A program made the position numbers and the translations under genes. A stretch of 49,744 bases of DNA from a virus: positions 1-49,744 of the IMG/VR virus record IMGVR_UViG_3300047325_000097, one strand, 5' to 3'. The notes under the pieces are model-generated. The model made no database searches and was not told where the DNA came from. It worked only from the letters and a program-made list of their open reading frames with translations. Position 1 is the stretch's first letter. The number at the start of each line of letters is the position of its first letter. Below, piece by piece: positions 16,179-24,445 of the stretch.

Positions 16179-18014
16179 TTAGCGATTTATCAATGATTTC
16201 AAACTACTAAGATCACGTATTCCGGTACTAGGCGTTACTGTAGCTGCAACTGGTTTTGCTGTAGTTTCTTTAGCAGAAGAGTTTTTACGTCTTATACTAT
16301 CAAACACATTTTCTGCTGTATTTGGCAACATTGCTTCTCCGTTATCATCCAGATCAAACATTCTCAATGTACTACCGTCAAATCCTAAACTAATCTTGCT
16401 ACCAACACCACTACTACTACGAGTTTTTAAGAATTGAAACTGGTACTCGCCGCGTTCTTTCATTGCAGTACTTGCAAAGATACTAATAACGTTATCAGCA
16501 GTTTGTATTTTACTAATGCCGCCTGCAATCATACTATGATCATGTTCTTGTTCATTTACGGCTGAATTATGTGTTAATATTCCATTTGCATAAAACAATC
16601 TGTTACCAGTAACATTGATATCAATTGTATTCTGTTTACCCATATATTTAATTTCTACAATTTCATCATCTATCTCAAAAACATTAGACATTTCTCTATT
16701 ACAAAAAAGATCCAGAGGGAGTTTTCCCAAATTTATAGAACGCAGGCTATCACCAATTTTAAGTCCGGTATTAATAGTTTTTAGTCCTTCTTTTGTAGGA
16801 AACATATGATTTGCAGAACATATAATTTCTTTTCCAGATTTAGTTTTAATTTTGTACGAATTTTGCATTGTTATAGGCAATACTTCTTCTACCATAACCG
16901 GTCCTTCATTTGAAGAAATAAAATCACCTGTCTTAACATAACGTATTTCTTTTTCTACTCCATTGATCGCTATTTTAGTATCAAGAGAAAGGCATCTATT
17001 GAGCTGAGAGGCGGTAACGCACACCAAGTTACGTTCTACAGCAAGTCCTCTTAACTCTTCTGTTACAAACTTGCCAGTAATAAACAGATCACTTGTATCA
17101 ATTCGTTTATTATTTGGAAAAATAAGATCTAAATAGTCAACTACTAATACGTCAGGTCTATTCCCTGTTTCGATTTCATAATTTTTAAGATATACTTTAA
17201 GGTCATTACATCTACTGCCTTGAGGCATTTGCTTAATATGCAAATTACCACTCTTATAGCCAATTTGTTTAATCTTGATTTCAACTTCGTCTAACTTACG
17301 GAAAATATCAGTGGTTGCAATGCTACTCAACATACTATCTATTCTCATAGCAGTAAGTTCTTCACTTAACTCAAGTGTTAAGTAAACAACATTTAAACCT
17401 TGTTGAATCAGGTTTGCACTAATATTTTGTAGAACAAGACTTTTGCCTGCACCGGATGCACCGCAAAAGATGGATATCTCACCTCTATTCAAACCACCGT
17501 AAAGCTTTGCATCTAGTGCTTTCCAACCAGAACTTATTTGTCCGTTTCTTGTTTTTATTTTTTCCAATCTTGACCTCGGGTCAGCAAAGTAGTTTGTACC
17601 TAAATCACTTTGCAGTGATATAAGTATTGCTTCTTTTACTCGTTTTTCAACCTCCCCATAGTTACCTTTATCAATTAATTCTACCGCACTTAAAACAGCA
17701 TCAGCTAAAGCTCTATTCTTACAAAACTCTTCTATTTCGTCTAAAAAGCTGTCAACATGTTGAATTGTTATATTTTCAATTAAATTAAATTCGATACCAG
17801 ATTCTGCATTTATCTGTTCAACTTTTGGTAGAACTCTATATTCATCGGCATATTTTAATAAAAATCTTACTGCGGGCCTAAACTTGTTAACAAAATATTT
17901 GTCACTTAATATATTCTGACAACGAGAAAATACGTCTTCACTACTTAATAATATGTCAATTAGTAATTTTTGTTTTGCTTCATTATAATCTTTGCTTTCA
18001 AATTCTTTAGCCAT
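16179..18014 (-). CDS. 41: DnaB-family replicative helicase (T4 gp41 type) with mini-intein
   Basis: 611 residues, 468 after intein removal, the usual size of gp41. It unwinds the fork 5'-3' as a hexamer and works with the primase encoded just upstream. Walker A GASGAGKS lies at about 185-192; Walker B is PDVLVVDYLDLIFP at 288-301; the motif TASQLNR (334-340) is followed by an intein (341-483), after which SAVNEQEHDHS continues the helicase. C-extein residues FQFLKTRSSSGVGSK correspond to the DnaB arginine-finger region. AAGGA precedes ATG 18014, 2 nt after the primase stop, so the two are cotranscribed. Confidence 0.92.
   Translation of the reverse strand: MAKEFESKDYNEAKQKLLIDILLSSEDVFSRCQNILSDKYFVNKFRPAVRFLLKYADEYRVLPKVEQINAESGIEFNLIENITIQHVDSFLDEIEEFCKNRALADAVLSAVELIDKGNYGEVEKRVKEAILISLQSDLGTNYFADPRSRLEKIKTRNGQISSGWKALDAKLYGGLNRGEISIFCGASGAGKSLVLQNISANLIQQGLNVVYLTLELSEELTAMRIDSMLSSIATTDIFRKLDEVEIKIKQIGYKSGNLHIKQMPQGSRCNDLKVYLKNYEIETGNRPDVLVVDYLDLIFPNNKRIDTSDLFITGKFVTEELRGLAVERNLVCVTASQLNRCLSLDTKIAINGVEKEIRYVKTGDFISSNEGPVMVEEVLPITMQNSYKIKTKSGKEIICSANHMFPTKEGLKTINTGLKIGDSLRSINLGKLPLDLFCNREMSNVFEIDDEIVEIKYMGKQNTIDINVTGNRLFYANGILTHNSAVNEQEHDHSMIAGGISKIQTADNVISIFASTAMKERGEYQFQFLKTRSSSGVGSKISLGFDGSTLRMFDLDDNGEAMLPNTAENVFDSIRRKNSSAKETTAKPVAATVTPSTGIRDLSSLKSLINR
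16566..16994 (-). other. Mini-intein in the gp41 helicase
   Basis: 143 in-frame residues. They start with Cys in CLSLDTK (block A) and have block B with GKEIICSANHMF, block F QNTIDINVTGNRLFYANG and end ILTHN, followed by Ser as +1 nucleophile. All residues needed for splicing (Cys1, block B His, final His-Asn, Ser+1) are visible. There is no endonuclease domain between blocks B and F. It interrupts the conserved QLNR-SA motif at the ATPase site, a known type of intein site in DnaB proteins. Confidence 0.9.
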
Positions 18015-18016
18015 TC

Positions 18017-19051
18017 TTATTCCTTAAACATTTTTCTTTTGATATTAATTTTTAATGAATTCGTTGTTTTTGATTCTATTATACTTTTCAAAGTATATAG
18101 TCTGCCATACCTAGAAGTCGCTTTTGCACAGTCTTTAATGCCGTCTTCCCACTCAGGAAAACTAACTGACCAATTTTGTGTCAATGCCGTATCTATTAAA
18201 TCTTGATTTTTTAATTCTCTGTCTGGTACTACTATTATTTCTTTACCAGAACTATTCAGCCAGGCTACTTGTTTAGTTGTAACAGTGCTTCCTAATGCCC
18301 CAACACCATCTACTGCAATTGCGTCTAATGGACCTTCGACCAGTATTACATATTTTCTATCATATCGTGATGTTATTTGATCAGAATTGAACAAATAATT
18401 CTCTGGTATAGAACTATTGTAATATCGTGTAATTCCTGGAGGTGTTGCACCTGCATATCTGGCAGTCCATCCTACTATCTTATTATGATGTAAAAATGGT
18501 ATGATAAATCTCTTATTCATTGCATATTTTGTTTTTTCATTTGGAGTCCAATAATAATCCCAATTATTAGCAACTACTGATCCGCGACTATTTAGATAAT
18601 CTATTACTGATAAGAAATTTGTATCTTCTATCTCGCCTATTAGATTTTCTATGCGGGTTGCACCTAAAGGTAATTCTACCTCAGGAAACTCATTGGTAAA
18701 AAGTAGATCGCTGAAAGTAATTTCGCCTTCTACGCCATCTACTTTATCTTGTAATAGGTTTAACTTAATTGCTTGTATTTTGCTTTGATCGATACCAAAC
18801 CAGTGCATCAAGTCTTCAAATTTTTTAGTTAAACCTGTACCTGGTTTATATAAAACTTTGAATCCACAATTATAGCAATTATAAACTATTGAACCATCTG
18901 GACTGAATAGTAAATTGCCTCTAGAACGAGTATCTTTGTTATGTCCTCTATGGTGACAGCAAGGTGCATCAAATATTAACCAGTTACGAGGAGATTTTCT
19001 TCTTTTTATTGGTAGGTGTTCTCCTACCATATTGTGTATTAACGAGTTCAT
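18017..19051 (-). CDS. 61: DNA primase (T4 gp61 type)
   Basis: 344 residues. N-terminal zinc-binding motif: CCHH at 31-34 and CYNCGF at 59-64. The middle TOPRIM part has VILVEGPLDAIAVDG (Glu of the metal site) and the later EIIVVPDRE with the Asp. Synthesises RNA primers for lagging-strand replication together with gp41. It is upstream of the helicase gene with 2 nt between them. Length matches T4 gp61. Confidence 0.9.
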   Translation of the reverse strand: MNSLIHNMVGEHLPIKRRKSPRNWLIFDAPCCHHRGHNKDTRSRGNLLFSPDGSIVYNCYNCGFKVLYKPGTGLTKKFEDLMHWFGIDQSKIQAIKLNLLQDKVDGVEGEITFSDLLFTNEFPEVELPLGATRIENLIGEIEDTNFLSVIDYLNSRGSVVANNWDYYWTPNEKTKYAMNKRFIIPFLHHNKIVGWTARYAGATPPGITRYYNSSIPENYLFNSDQITSRYDRKYVILVEGPLDAIAVDGVGALGSTVTTKQVAWLNSSGKEIIVVPDRELKNQDLIDTALTQNWSVSFPEWEDGIKDCAKATSRYGRLYTLKSIIESKTTNSLKINIKRKMFKE

Positions 19052-19114
19052 TAATCATAGTGTAATTGATTGGTATAGCTAAAATATATTTAAAAGTGCA
19101 TTGCCTGCAAACTA

Positions 19115-20017
19115 TCAATTCTTATACAATATTTTTTTGAATTTACCAATGTTCACAGGATCTTCTTGATATTGAAATCTAACCCAATAATAATTACCAA
19201 AGAAAGTAAATTGTCTAATTCTTTCATCTGGCGTAAAATCCCACCAGTCATTGCCAGTTGCTCCTATTGGCACATTAAACCAATCGCTCGGTTGCGGCGC
19301 TTCGTTTGTTAAGCTAGCTTGTATCCAAAATTTACCTGTAAAATTATGAGTATATACCGCAATAGTGTGTGTTCCATTTGCACGTTGTGACTGAGAATCA
19401 CCTTCTAATGAACCGGTTGTCCATATTATACCATAATCTCCGATCGGTGTCGGAGTAAAATGTCCCGCACAGTGCGATCTATCTCTACGTAATTGTTGTT
19501 CGGTAACAATGTCGTTTATTTCATCGACATTAATATCATTTGCTATTAGTTCTAATGCAGGTTGCAAACTCCGTTGCATACCTTCATATAAGGTAAATTG
19601 TCCAACCGCCGACTTGTTTATATCGGTATAAAAATATGTTTGATTGCCTTGGCCATCGATGCATTGAATACTATATTGATAGCCGCCGGTGTTCCACATT
19701 TCAATATCTTCCGGTTCTAATATTAATCTTGCTTTACCCAATTGTTCATCTACAATAATAACATCTTTTGTCAAAATTATTTCTTGTGTGCCGTAATTTG
19801 CTTCATCAACTGTCTGTATAATAGCAGAGATTTGATAATCAACTAGGTTGATTGGTTTGCGATCCATGTTTCTAATCACAAAATCTATTGTGTTTGTTAC
19901 ACCTTTGTAAACTTTTATGTCATATTGAATCATTGGGTAATTAATATTCGGAGAATTGGTATCCGCCTTAACAAGTTGAATGTATTCCTTAAATTGATAT
20001 AGAAAAACAGTTGCCAT
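19115..20017 (-). CDS. Virion structural protein with BppU-like N-terminal domain
   Basis: 300 residues. Residues about 30-145 resemble the Ig-like N-terminal domain of baseplate upper proteins (YKGVTNTIDFVIRNMDRKPI, LVDYQISAIIQ, KARLILEPEDIEMW, GGYQYSIQCIDGQGNQTYFY). Residues 185-300 are a beta sandwich with repeated aromatic residues (GKFWIQASL, WFNVPIG, WVRFQYQ). A baseplate or fibre-attachment protein is inferred. The gene lies just downstream of two LRR-like genes with an 8-nt gap. Confidence 0.6.
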   Translation of the reverse strand: MATVFLYQFKEYIQLVKADTNSPNINYPMIQYDIKVYKGVTNTIDFVIRNMDRKPINLVDYQISAIIQTVDEANYGTQEIILTKDVIIVDEQLGKARLILEPEDIEMWNTGGYQYSIQCIDGQGNQTYFYTDINKSAVGQFTLYEGMQRSLQPALELIANDINVDEINDIVTEQQLRRDRSHCAGHFTPTPIGDYGIIWTTGSLEGDSQSQRANGTHTIAVYTHNFTGKFWIQASLTNEAPQPSDWFNVPIGATGNDWWDFTPDERIRQFTFFGNYYWVRFQYQEDPVNIGKFKKILYKN

Positions 20018-20024
20018 CTGATAT

Positions 20025-20663
20025 TTACCACGATGCGTTACCTATAAAACCGTTATCTATTAGTTCTTTCTGACATAATAAAATGGCTTCTTTTAATGGC
20101 TTATGATTGCAATATTTGTTTATGATCTCATTTATTTGATCATTGTATGTTTCTATTCTTTTGTATCTCACCAATTGGAGTAATGGTAGATTTTTTATCC
20201 AAGTAAGATAAAAATCACCACCAACTTCATTTGGACTCCCAACTAAAGAAGTGAGTTGATTATCACGACAATAAAAACCACCACCAACTGATTTTGGAGA
20301 CCCTTCTAAAGAAGTGAGTTGATTATTATAACAATCAAAATAACCACTAAGTGTTTGCGGAGCTCCTTTTAAAGAAGTAAGTTTATTACTAGAACAATAA
20401 AAATTACCACCAACCGATTTTGGGGCGCCTTTTAAAGAGGTGAGTTTATTATTAGAACAAGAAAAAGTACCACTAACTGTTTGAGGAGCTCCTTCCAAAG
20501 AAGTGAGTTTATTATCATAACAATTAAACTTACCACCAACATGACCGAATTGAACTGGTAGTTTTTTAACTTTCTTGATTAATAAAACATTAGAATCAGT
20601 ATTAATCAATCCATCTTTGATTGTATAATTACCTATTTCAAAATATTCTTTTATTTTTACCAT
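20025..20663 (-). CDS. LRR-like repeat protein with GNASW tail, most regular member
   Basis: 212 residues from ATG 20663, which overlaps the upstream stop as ATGGTAA; the longer frame from 20747 only reads into the neighbour. N-terminal domain KIKEYFEIGNYTIKDGLI and LPVQFGHVGGKFNCYDN, then five nearly perfect 20-residue repeats (LTSLEGAPQTVSGTFSCSNN, LTSLKGAPKSVGGNFYCSSN, LTSLKGAPQTLSGYFDCYNN, LTSLEGSPKSVGGGFYCRDN, LTSLVGSPNEVGGDFYLTW), cap NLPLLQLVRY and tail KEAILLCQKELIDNGFIGNASW. The low divergence of the repeats suggests recent repeat expansion. Confidence 0.8.
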   Translation of the reverse strand: MVKIKEYFEIGNYTIKDGLINTDSNVLLIKKVKKLPVQFGHVGGKFNCYDNKLTSLEGAPQTVSGTFSCSNNKLTSLKGAPKSVGGNFYCSSNKLTSLKGAPQTLSGYFDCYNNQLTSLEGSPKSVGGGFYCRDNQLTSLVGSPNEVGGDFYLTWIKNLPLLQLVRYKRIETYNDQINEIINKYCNHKPLKEAILLCQKELIDNGFIGNASW

Positions 20664-21532
20664 GAGGCATTGCCTACAAAACCTGCATCTATTAACATTT
20701 TCTGACATGTTAACACAGCTTGTTTGAATGGTTTGATTAATTGGCAATCTTTTATAATTTTTTCAACTGTTCTGTTATCTATTATAAACTTAGGTAGGCG
20801 TAATAAAGGTAACACATGTAAATTTTTTTGATATTTAACTATAATAGTCCCATAATGAAATTCTTTAGGAAAATTAAGTGATATAAGATATCTATCGTTG
20901 CTGGTGATATCAAAAATATTGGTAACTTCGATAGGTGCACCTTCTATACTTGTAAGAGGATTATAATTTGCTATATAGTCCATTACTTTGGAAGGGCCAC
21001 CTATAAAATTTTCTAATCTATTGTCAGATACATTAAATCTATTAAATATTTTGTCTTGAACTCCTTCGAGACTTGTTATGTTACATCTCGTGCAAATAAA
21101 ACTGTCTGAAACTGTTGGAGCATTTTTTAAATTTGTTAATCCGGCATCGTGGCAATATAAAGTGCCAACTTTATCTGGGCCATTTTCAAAATTTGTAATG
21201 CTGGTTTTTGAACAATCATAAACTCCGGTGACTATTTTTGGTCCGCCAGCCAAAGTTTTAATTTTACCATTTCCATTACAATAAAAATTGCCGTTTACTT
21301 CAGCTGGGCATCCGTCTAACGAGGATATATCGGATTCTGATATATTAAAACTTCCTACACAACTTAAAAAACGAACTGGTAATTTGCTAAAATATGGAGA
21401 ATCACGTTTAATATGCAATCCACCCTTAGTAATTTCAACAGACCCAGATCTTCTTATAATATAGTCGCCTATATTAAAATGACTTTTTATAATATTCTCA
21501 ATTTGTTTAATTTGTTTTTTATTGGCGGTCAT
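20657..21532 (-). CDS. LRR-like repeat protein with GNASW tail
   Basis: 291 residues, the longest member. N-terminal domain IENIIKSHFNIGDYIIRRSG then KLPVRFLSCVGSFNIS; about eight irregular repeats (ISSLDGCPAEVNGNFYCNGN, ITNFENGPDKVGTLYCHD, LTNLKNAPTVSDSFICTRCN, LENFIGGPSKVMDYIANYN, LTSIEGAPIEVTNIFDITSN); cap LHVLPLLRLP; tail KQAVLTCQKMLIDAGFVGNASW. No Shine-Dalgarno is visible; ACTAAATATAGC directly precedes ATG. Confidence 0.75.
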   Translation of the reverse strand: MTANKKQIKQIENIIKSHFNIGDYIIRRSGSVEITKGGLHIKRDSPYFSKLPVRFLSCVGSFNISESDISSLDGCPAEVNGNFYCNGNGKIKTLAGGPKIVTGVYDCSKTSITNFENGPDKVGTLYCHDAGLTNLKNAPTVSDSFICTRCNITSLEGVQDKIFNRFNVSDNRLENFIGGPSKVMDYIANYNPLTSIEGAPIEVTNIFDITSNDRYLISLNFPKEFHYGTIIVKYQKNLHVLPLLRLPKFIIDNRTVEKIIKDCQLIKPFKQAVLTCQKMLIDAGFVGNASW

Positions 21533-21551
21533 GCTATATTTAGTTCGCGCC

Positions 21552-21583
21552 GCAAGCCCGCTAGAGCTTGTTCAGCGGCTTGC
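21552..21583. repeat. GC-rich hairpin in a divergent intergenic region
   Basis: GCAAGCCCGCT pairs with AGCGGCTTGC (one bulge) across an 11-nt loop, in otherwise AT-rich sequence between the divergent starts at 21532 and 21639. It could be a bidirectional regulatory or mRNA 5' structure. Confidence 0.5.
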
Positions 21584-21624
21584 TCAGCGGTAGTTCACTT
21601 TACGTTGCCTGGTCAAAAATCTGG

Positions 21625-21632
21625 TATAAATA
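21625..21632 (+). promoter_or_regulatory. TATAAATA immediately before the 124-residue gene
   Basis: Exact T4 late consensus TATAAATA, but only 6 nt before ATG 21639. A transcript from it would begin at or beside the ATG. Confidence 0.5.
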
Positions 21633-21638
21633 GGTTTA

Positions 21639-22013
21639 ATGGCAAAAACCAACAGTGTATTACAAGAACGTTTTCCGTTTCTTACAGTTATATCTTATTT
21701 GAATCAAGAGTATTTGGGTATCATCCAGCATGCCGATTCATCCTTCGTGAGTATGTATGTGATAGACAATACATTCACAGATCAAATGAAAAAAGACTTT
21801 TTAGAATGTGGGGAAGAATATTGGTGGGGGTCAAATAGACAAATACCAATAAATTTATTTTTGAAAGATAGATTTGCACAATTCAAAGCAAATCTTAAAA
21901 CTTTCTCACGAAAAGAAACAACTATTATTCAAGGTCCAAGTGTTAATATGCGGGACCTTGTAAGTAAGAGAATTAAAAGACGAACAATTATATTAGTTCG
22001 TCCTATGAGCTAG
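21639..22013 (+). CDS. Conserved T4-like phage hypothetical protein
   Basis: 124 residues. I recall the pattern of the family from other T4-like phages: ERFPFLTVISYLNQEYLGII, SSFVSMYVID, EEYWWGSNRQIPINLFLKDR, KTFSRKETTIIQGPSVNMRD and the basic end KRIKRRTIILVRP. No enzymatic residues recognised and function unknown. It is a lone plus-strand gene between two minus-strand blocks. Confidence 0.7.
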   Translation: MAKTNSVLQERFPFLTVISYLNQEYLGIIQHADSSFVSMYVIDNTFTDQMKKDFLECGEEYWWGSNRQIPINLFLKDRFAQFKANLKTFSRKETTIIQGPSVNMRDLVSKRIKRRTIILVRPMS

Positions 22014-22040
22014 TAAAAGTTTTCAATAATTAGATAATAT

Positions 22041-22262
22041 TTATTTAGATGCTATCCAGACGATAAATCCAAATACAGCTAAAATTGTAATCACTTTTAC
22101 CGGTATAATCCAACAAACCAAAAATATAATCCAGACTGGAGCAAGAAAAAACATCAGTAACATGATATAGCCTTCTGACTCATCTTTATTATTTTCTTTC
22201 TTAACAGTAGCAATGAACAATATACCTGTTATTGCCAATAATAAAATAAAGATTGTCATCAT
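22041..22262 (-). CDS. Small membrane protein
   Basis: 73 residues with two or three hydrophobic segments: ILLLAITGILFIATV at 5-19, IMLLMFFLAPVWIIFLVCWI at 33-52 and VITILAVFGFIVWIAS at 56-72. A charged loop KKENNKDESEG lies between the first two. Its ATG overlaps the upstream stop (ATGA). An inner-membrane location is likely; function unknown. Confidence 0.6.
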   Translation of the reverse strand: MMTIFILLLAITGILFIATVKKENNKDESEGYIMLLMFFLAPVWIIFLVCWIIPVKVITILAVFGFIVWIASK

Positions 22263-22603
22263 GTATCGTTTAGCTTTCTTTCTAGATCTATAAGAGCTTG
22301 TTTAGCAGTCTCCCATTTAGTTTGAGCGTATTTTACCAAATTGTAATAAGCATCGGCTTGATTTTTATTCTCACTTTCTTCAAATTTCCCAAATTGCTTA
22401 ACCAAATCCTCCAGTGCTAATCTAACTTGTTGTAGGTGGGGTATAGCACATATAAGCTTTGCGTTTTCTAATGCATCATGATTACCATCCAGAACATGAC
22501 AAATAGCATCTTCATAATGAATATCTGTTTCGACTGGTCCTACAGTAATAATACGTTCATCTTCGTCTAACTTACCATAAAACCATTCTTTTATATGTTC
22601 CAT
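22259..22603 (-). CDS. Hypothetical helical protein
   Basis: 114 residues, acidic and helical (LQQVRLALEDLVKQFGKFEE, YYNLVKYAQTKWETAKQALI, coiled-coil-like in the second half). No family recognised. Coupled to the small membrane protein downstream. Confidence 0.55.
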   Translation of the reverse strand: MEHIKEWFYGKLDEDERIITVGPVETDIHYEDAICHVLDGNHDALENAKLICAIPHLQQVRLALEDLVKQFGKFEESENKNQADAYYNLVKYAQTKWETAKQALIDLERKLNDT

Positions 22604-22618
22604 TATCCGCGCGCCAAT

Positions 22619-23086
22619 TTAATCACCGAGAGTATCTACTTCAACATCAATTGTTACTCTGCCATCATCATGTACAGTAACTTTTGATTCTTTAACTTTT
22701 TCTGCTGATTCAATCTCTTCAGCTTCGAGCTGATCGCTCCATTTTTGCCAATTTTCAAGATTACGCAATGCAAAGAATTGTGCATCATATGGATCAGCAA
22801 TTCGAACATACCCTGTATGCCTATCCTCTTTTGAATCATGGGTAAATTGAATATTGTAATCATCTACCTGATTAAGGTGTGATAATGCAGTCGATACATT
22901 TTTTAAATCTGCATTTGGATATCTAAAGAGATAACCGTTCTCCAACTTTTTGTTGTTTTTTGCTATTGGGTCAAATGGTAGATTCTCTGCAAGTGTCCAG
23001 GATTTAGACTTACTTTTATTCGTTAACTTTACAGTTGTACCAAAAATATTAGTTTCAGACTTCAAGTTTAATTTTTGTACGGTCAT
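22619..23086 (-). CDS. Hypothetical protein
   Basis: 155 residues; GGAGA precedes ATG. The first half is mixed beta (LNLKSETNIFGTTVKLTNKS, GYLFRYPNADLKNVSTALSH); the second half is acidic (EAEEIESAEKVKESKVTVHD) and ends GRVTIDVEVDTLGD. No family recognised. Confidence 0.55.
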   Translation of the reverse strand: MTVQKLNLKSETNIFGTTVKLTNKSKSKSWTLAENLPFDPIAKNNKKLENGYLFRYPNADLKNVSTALSHLNQVDDYNIQFTHDSKEDRHTGYVRIADPYDAQFFALRNLENWQKWSDQLEAEEIESAEKVKESKVTVHDDGRVTIDVEVDTLGD

Positions 23087-23142
23087 GTATATTCTCCTAC
23101 TTAAAAGTATAAGTCAATTATTGAATTTTCCAACCTGATAAG

Positions 23143-23736
23143 TCACAGTTGTTGACCATCTTGTTGGTTTATTAAATTCATGTGTACAATAAGAAGATGC
23201 GCGTATGCGATCGCATGTGCCTTAGAAAATGCGTAGTTTTTTGAGTTTAGATCTTTCAGCCATACTGTTTTTGAAATTTCATCCCAAGTTTTATTGATTA
23301 ACTCTTTTTTGCCGGGCCTGATTATCGCCAAAAACATTGCCATTCTATCAATCGAATCTAATGGTTCTGGCATTTTACAAAGAATATCATAATGATTACC
23401 AATATGAATTAATTTTGAAAAATATTCTTTATTGTATAATTTTTTCCAATCAGGAGGTGTAGTCATAAGCTTAATTAAATGGTCTTCATCCCTTACATCT
23501 TTATACACATTTACATTAAGTAGATCGATTTTATAAAATCTTGCCTCTTTTGCATCTTGATAATCTATACTACACGCACCAGTTACCGGGTCAATTGGTA
23601 CTTGGTGAAAATACACACCTGTGTTGTGTTTTTTAATTTCATTTTTAGTAATAATACTTGATGCAGTGTGCTTTAAACCAATTAATGCTCGATCCCTATC
23701 TGAGAGGTCAATATCAACATCTCCTCTATTAAACAT
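23143..23736 (-). CDS. DnaE-related short protein (polymerase III alpha fragment conserved in phages)
   Basis: 197 residues. The start NRGDVDIDLSDRD resembles the PDxDxDF catalytic segment of bacterial DNA polymerase III alpha, and the end YAFSKAHAIAYAHLLIVHMN resembles the fingers motif FNKSHAxAYA. About 300 residues that separate these motifs in DnaE are replaced by a shorter segment (HNTGVYFHQVPIDPVTGACS, EEEARFYKIDLL-like, LINKTWDEISKTVWLKD). I recall similar short proteins in other T4-like phages. It is too short for a polymerase; a nucleotide- or DNA-binding role is possible. The gene overlaps the upstream one by 8 nt. Confidence 0.6.
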   Translation of the reverse strand: MFNRGDVDIDLSDRDRALIGLKHTASSIITKNEIKKHNTGVYFHQVPIDPVTGACSIDYQDAKEARFYKIDLLNVNVYKDVRDEDHLIKLMTTPPDWKKLYNKEYFSKLIHIGNHYDILCKMPEPLDSIDRMAMFLAIIRPGKKELINKTWDEISKTVWLKDLNSKNYAFSKAHAIAYAHLLIVHMNLINQQDGQQL

Positions 23737-23992
23737 TTACCGTTAACCTTAATTGAATTTCATCCATATCTAATTTCTCAAGGATATAATCACCATGCAG
23801 TGAATACAAATTATAAATTGTGACATATTCACGTCGTGGTAAATTTTCATATTCGTATATATGATAAAAGATATTATCCGGAAGTATCTCAGTAATTTTG
23901 CAATGTAACCATGTCGGTTCTAAATAATTTGGATCTCTTATTCTAAATAGATCGCCTACTTTCCATCCAGCTATCAAATGCGTTAATGCCAT
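23729..23992 (-). CDS. Small hypothetical protein
   Basis: 87 residues, probably one small beta-barrel (WKVGDLFRIRDPNYLEPTWL, HCKITEILPDNIFYHIYEYE). Unknown function. It overlaps the DnaE-like gene by 8 nt, so the two are probably coupled. Confidence 0.55.
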   Translation of the reverse strand: MALTHLIAGWKVGDLFRIRDPNYLEPTWLHCKITEILPDNIFYHIYEYENLPRREYVTIYNLYSLHGDYILEKLDMDEIQLRLTVNV

Positions 23993-24009
23993 AATAATCT
24001 AGAACTTCT

Positions 24010-24444
24010 TCAGTATTGACTATCACTTAAATTTACTTTGTTAGCTAATTGTCTACGAAGTTCTGTAATTTCTCGAACATGCTTATCACCCAAACTTCTT
24101 ACATTTCTTAACGTATTTGTGAGATCATTTAAACGTTTTGTTTGCATATTGATAAGATTTTGTAATTGTAATACAAATGCTGGATCAACAATTTGGATTG
24201 CGACACCATTGATCACAACGTCGGTAAACATTCCTTTTTTATTTAACCGAGGAATTGGATCATATTCTTTTACTGTTTTTGGTGGCGCCGGTCTGTTATT
24301 TGAATACATATTCTCTTCGTCGGATTCAACGTTATTAATTATTTCTTCAGATCCATACTGTTCATTAAGAACTTCACGCCGAGATTCTAATATTACTTTA
24401 ACTCTATTTGGATCAACTCTTCTTCTTGGATTTAATGTTCCCAT
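24010..24444 (-). CDS. Hypothetical protein with C-terminal coiled coil
   Basis: 144 residues from ATG 24444 (MGTLNPRRRVDP), chosen because AGGAG lies 6 nt upstream and the longer frame only reads into the neighbour. A disordered N-terminus is followed by a small conserved-looking part (MFTDVVINGVAIQIVDPAFV) and a predicted coiled coil (LQNLINMQTKRLNDLTNTLR, HVREITELRRQL). Function unknown. Confidence 0.6.
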   Translation of the reverse strand: MGTLNPRRRVDPNRVKVILESRREVLNEQYGSEEIINNVESDEENMYSNNRPAPPKTVKEYDPIPRLNKKGMFTDVVINGVAIQIVDPAFVLQLQNLINMQTKRLNDLTNTLRNVRSLGDKHVREITELRRQLANKVNLSDSQY

Positions 24445-24445
24445 T

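Noticed and set aside
19079-19115. GCATTGCCTGCAAA downstream of the baseplate-like gene, similar to the DNA of the GNASW tail
   Set aside because: Only about a dozen bases match and the frame is not kept; too short to call a remnant.
20200-20540. Possible CRISPR-like regular repeats of about 60 bp
   Set aside because: The periodicity is the codon-level image of 20-residue LRR-like repeats; copies are degenerate, contiguous, in frame and without unique spacers.
21575-21632. Sequence GCTCAGCGGTAG resembling the D-arm of bacterial tRNAs
   Set aside because: No matching anticodon or T arm (no GTTCGAATC box at the right distance) and no acceptor stem; at most a tRNA scrap or chance match.
22047-22054. 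AATAAATA on the minus strand
   Set aside because: It lies at the 3' end of a minus-strand gene with no minus-strand start at a useful distance downstream.
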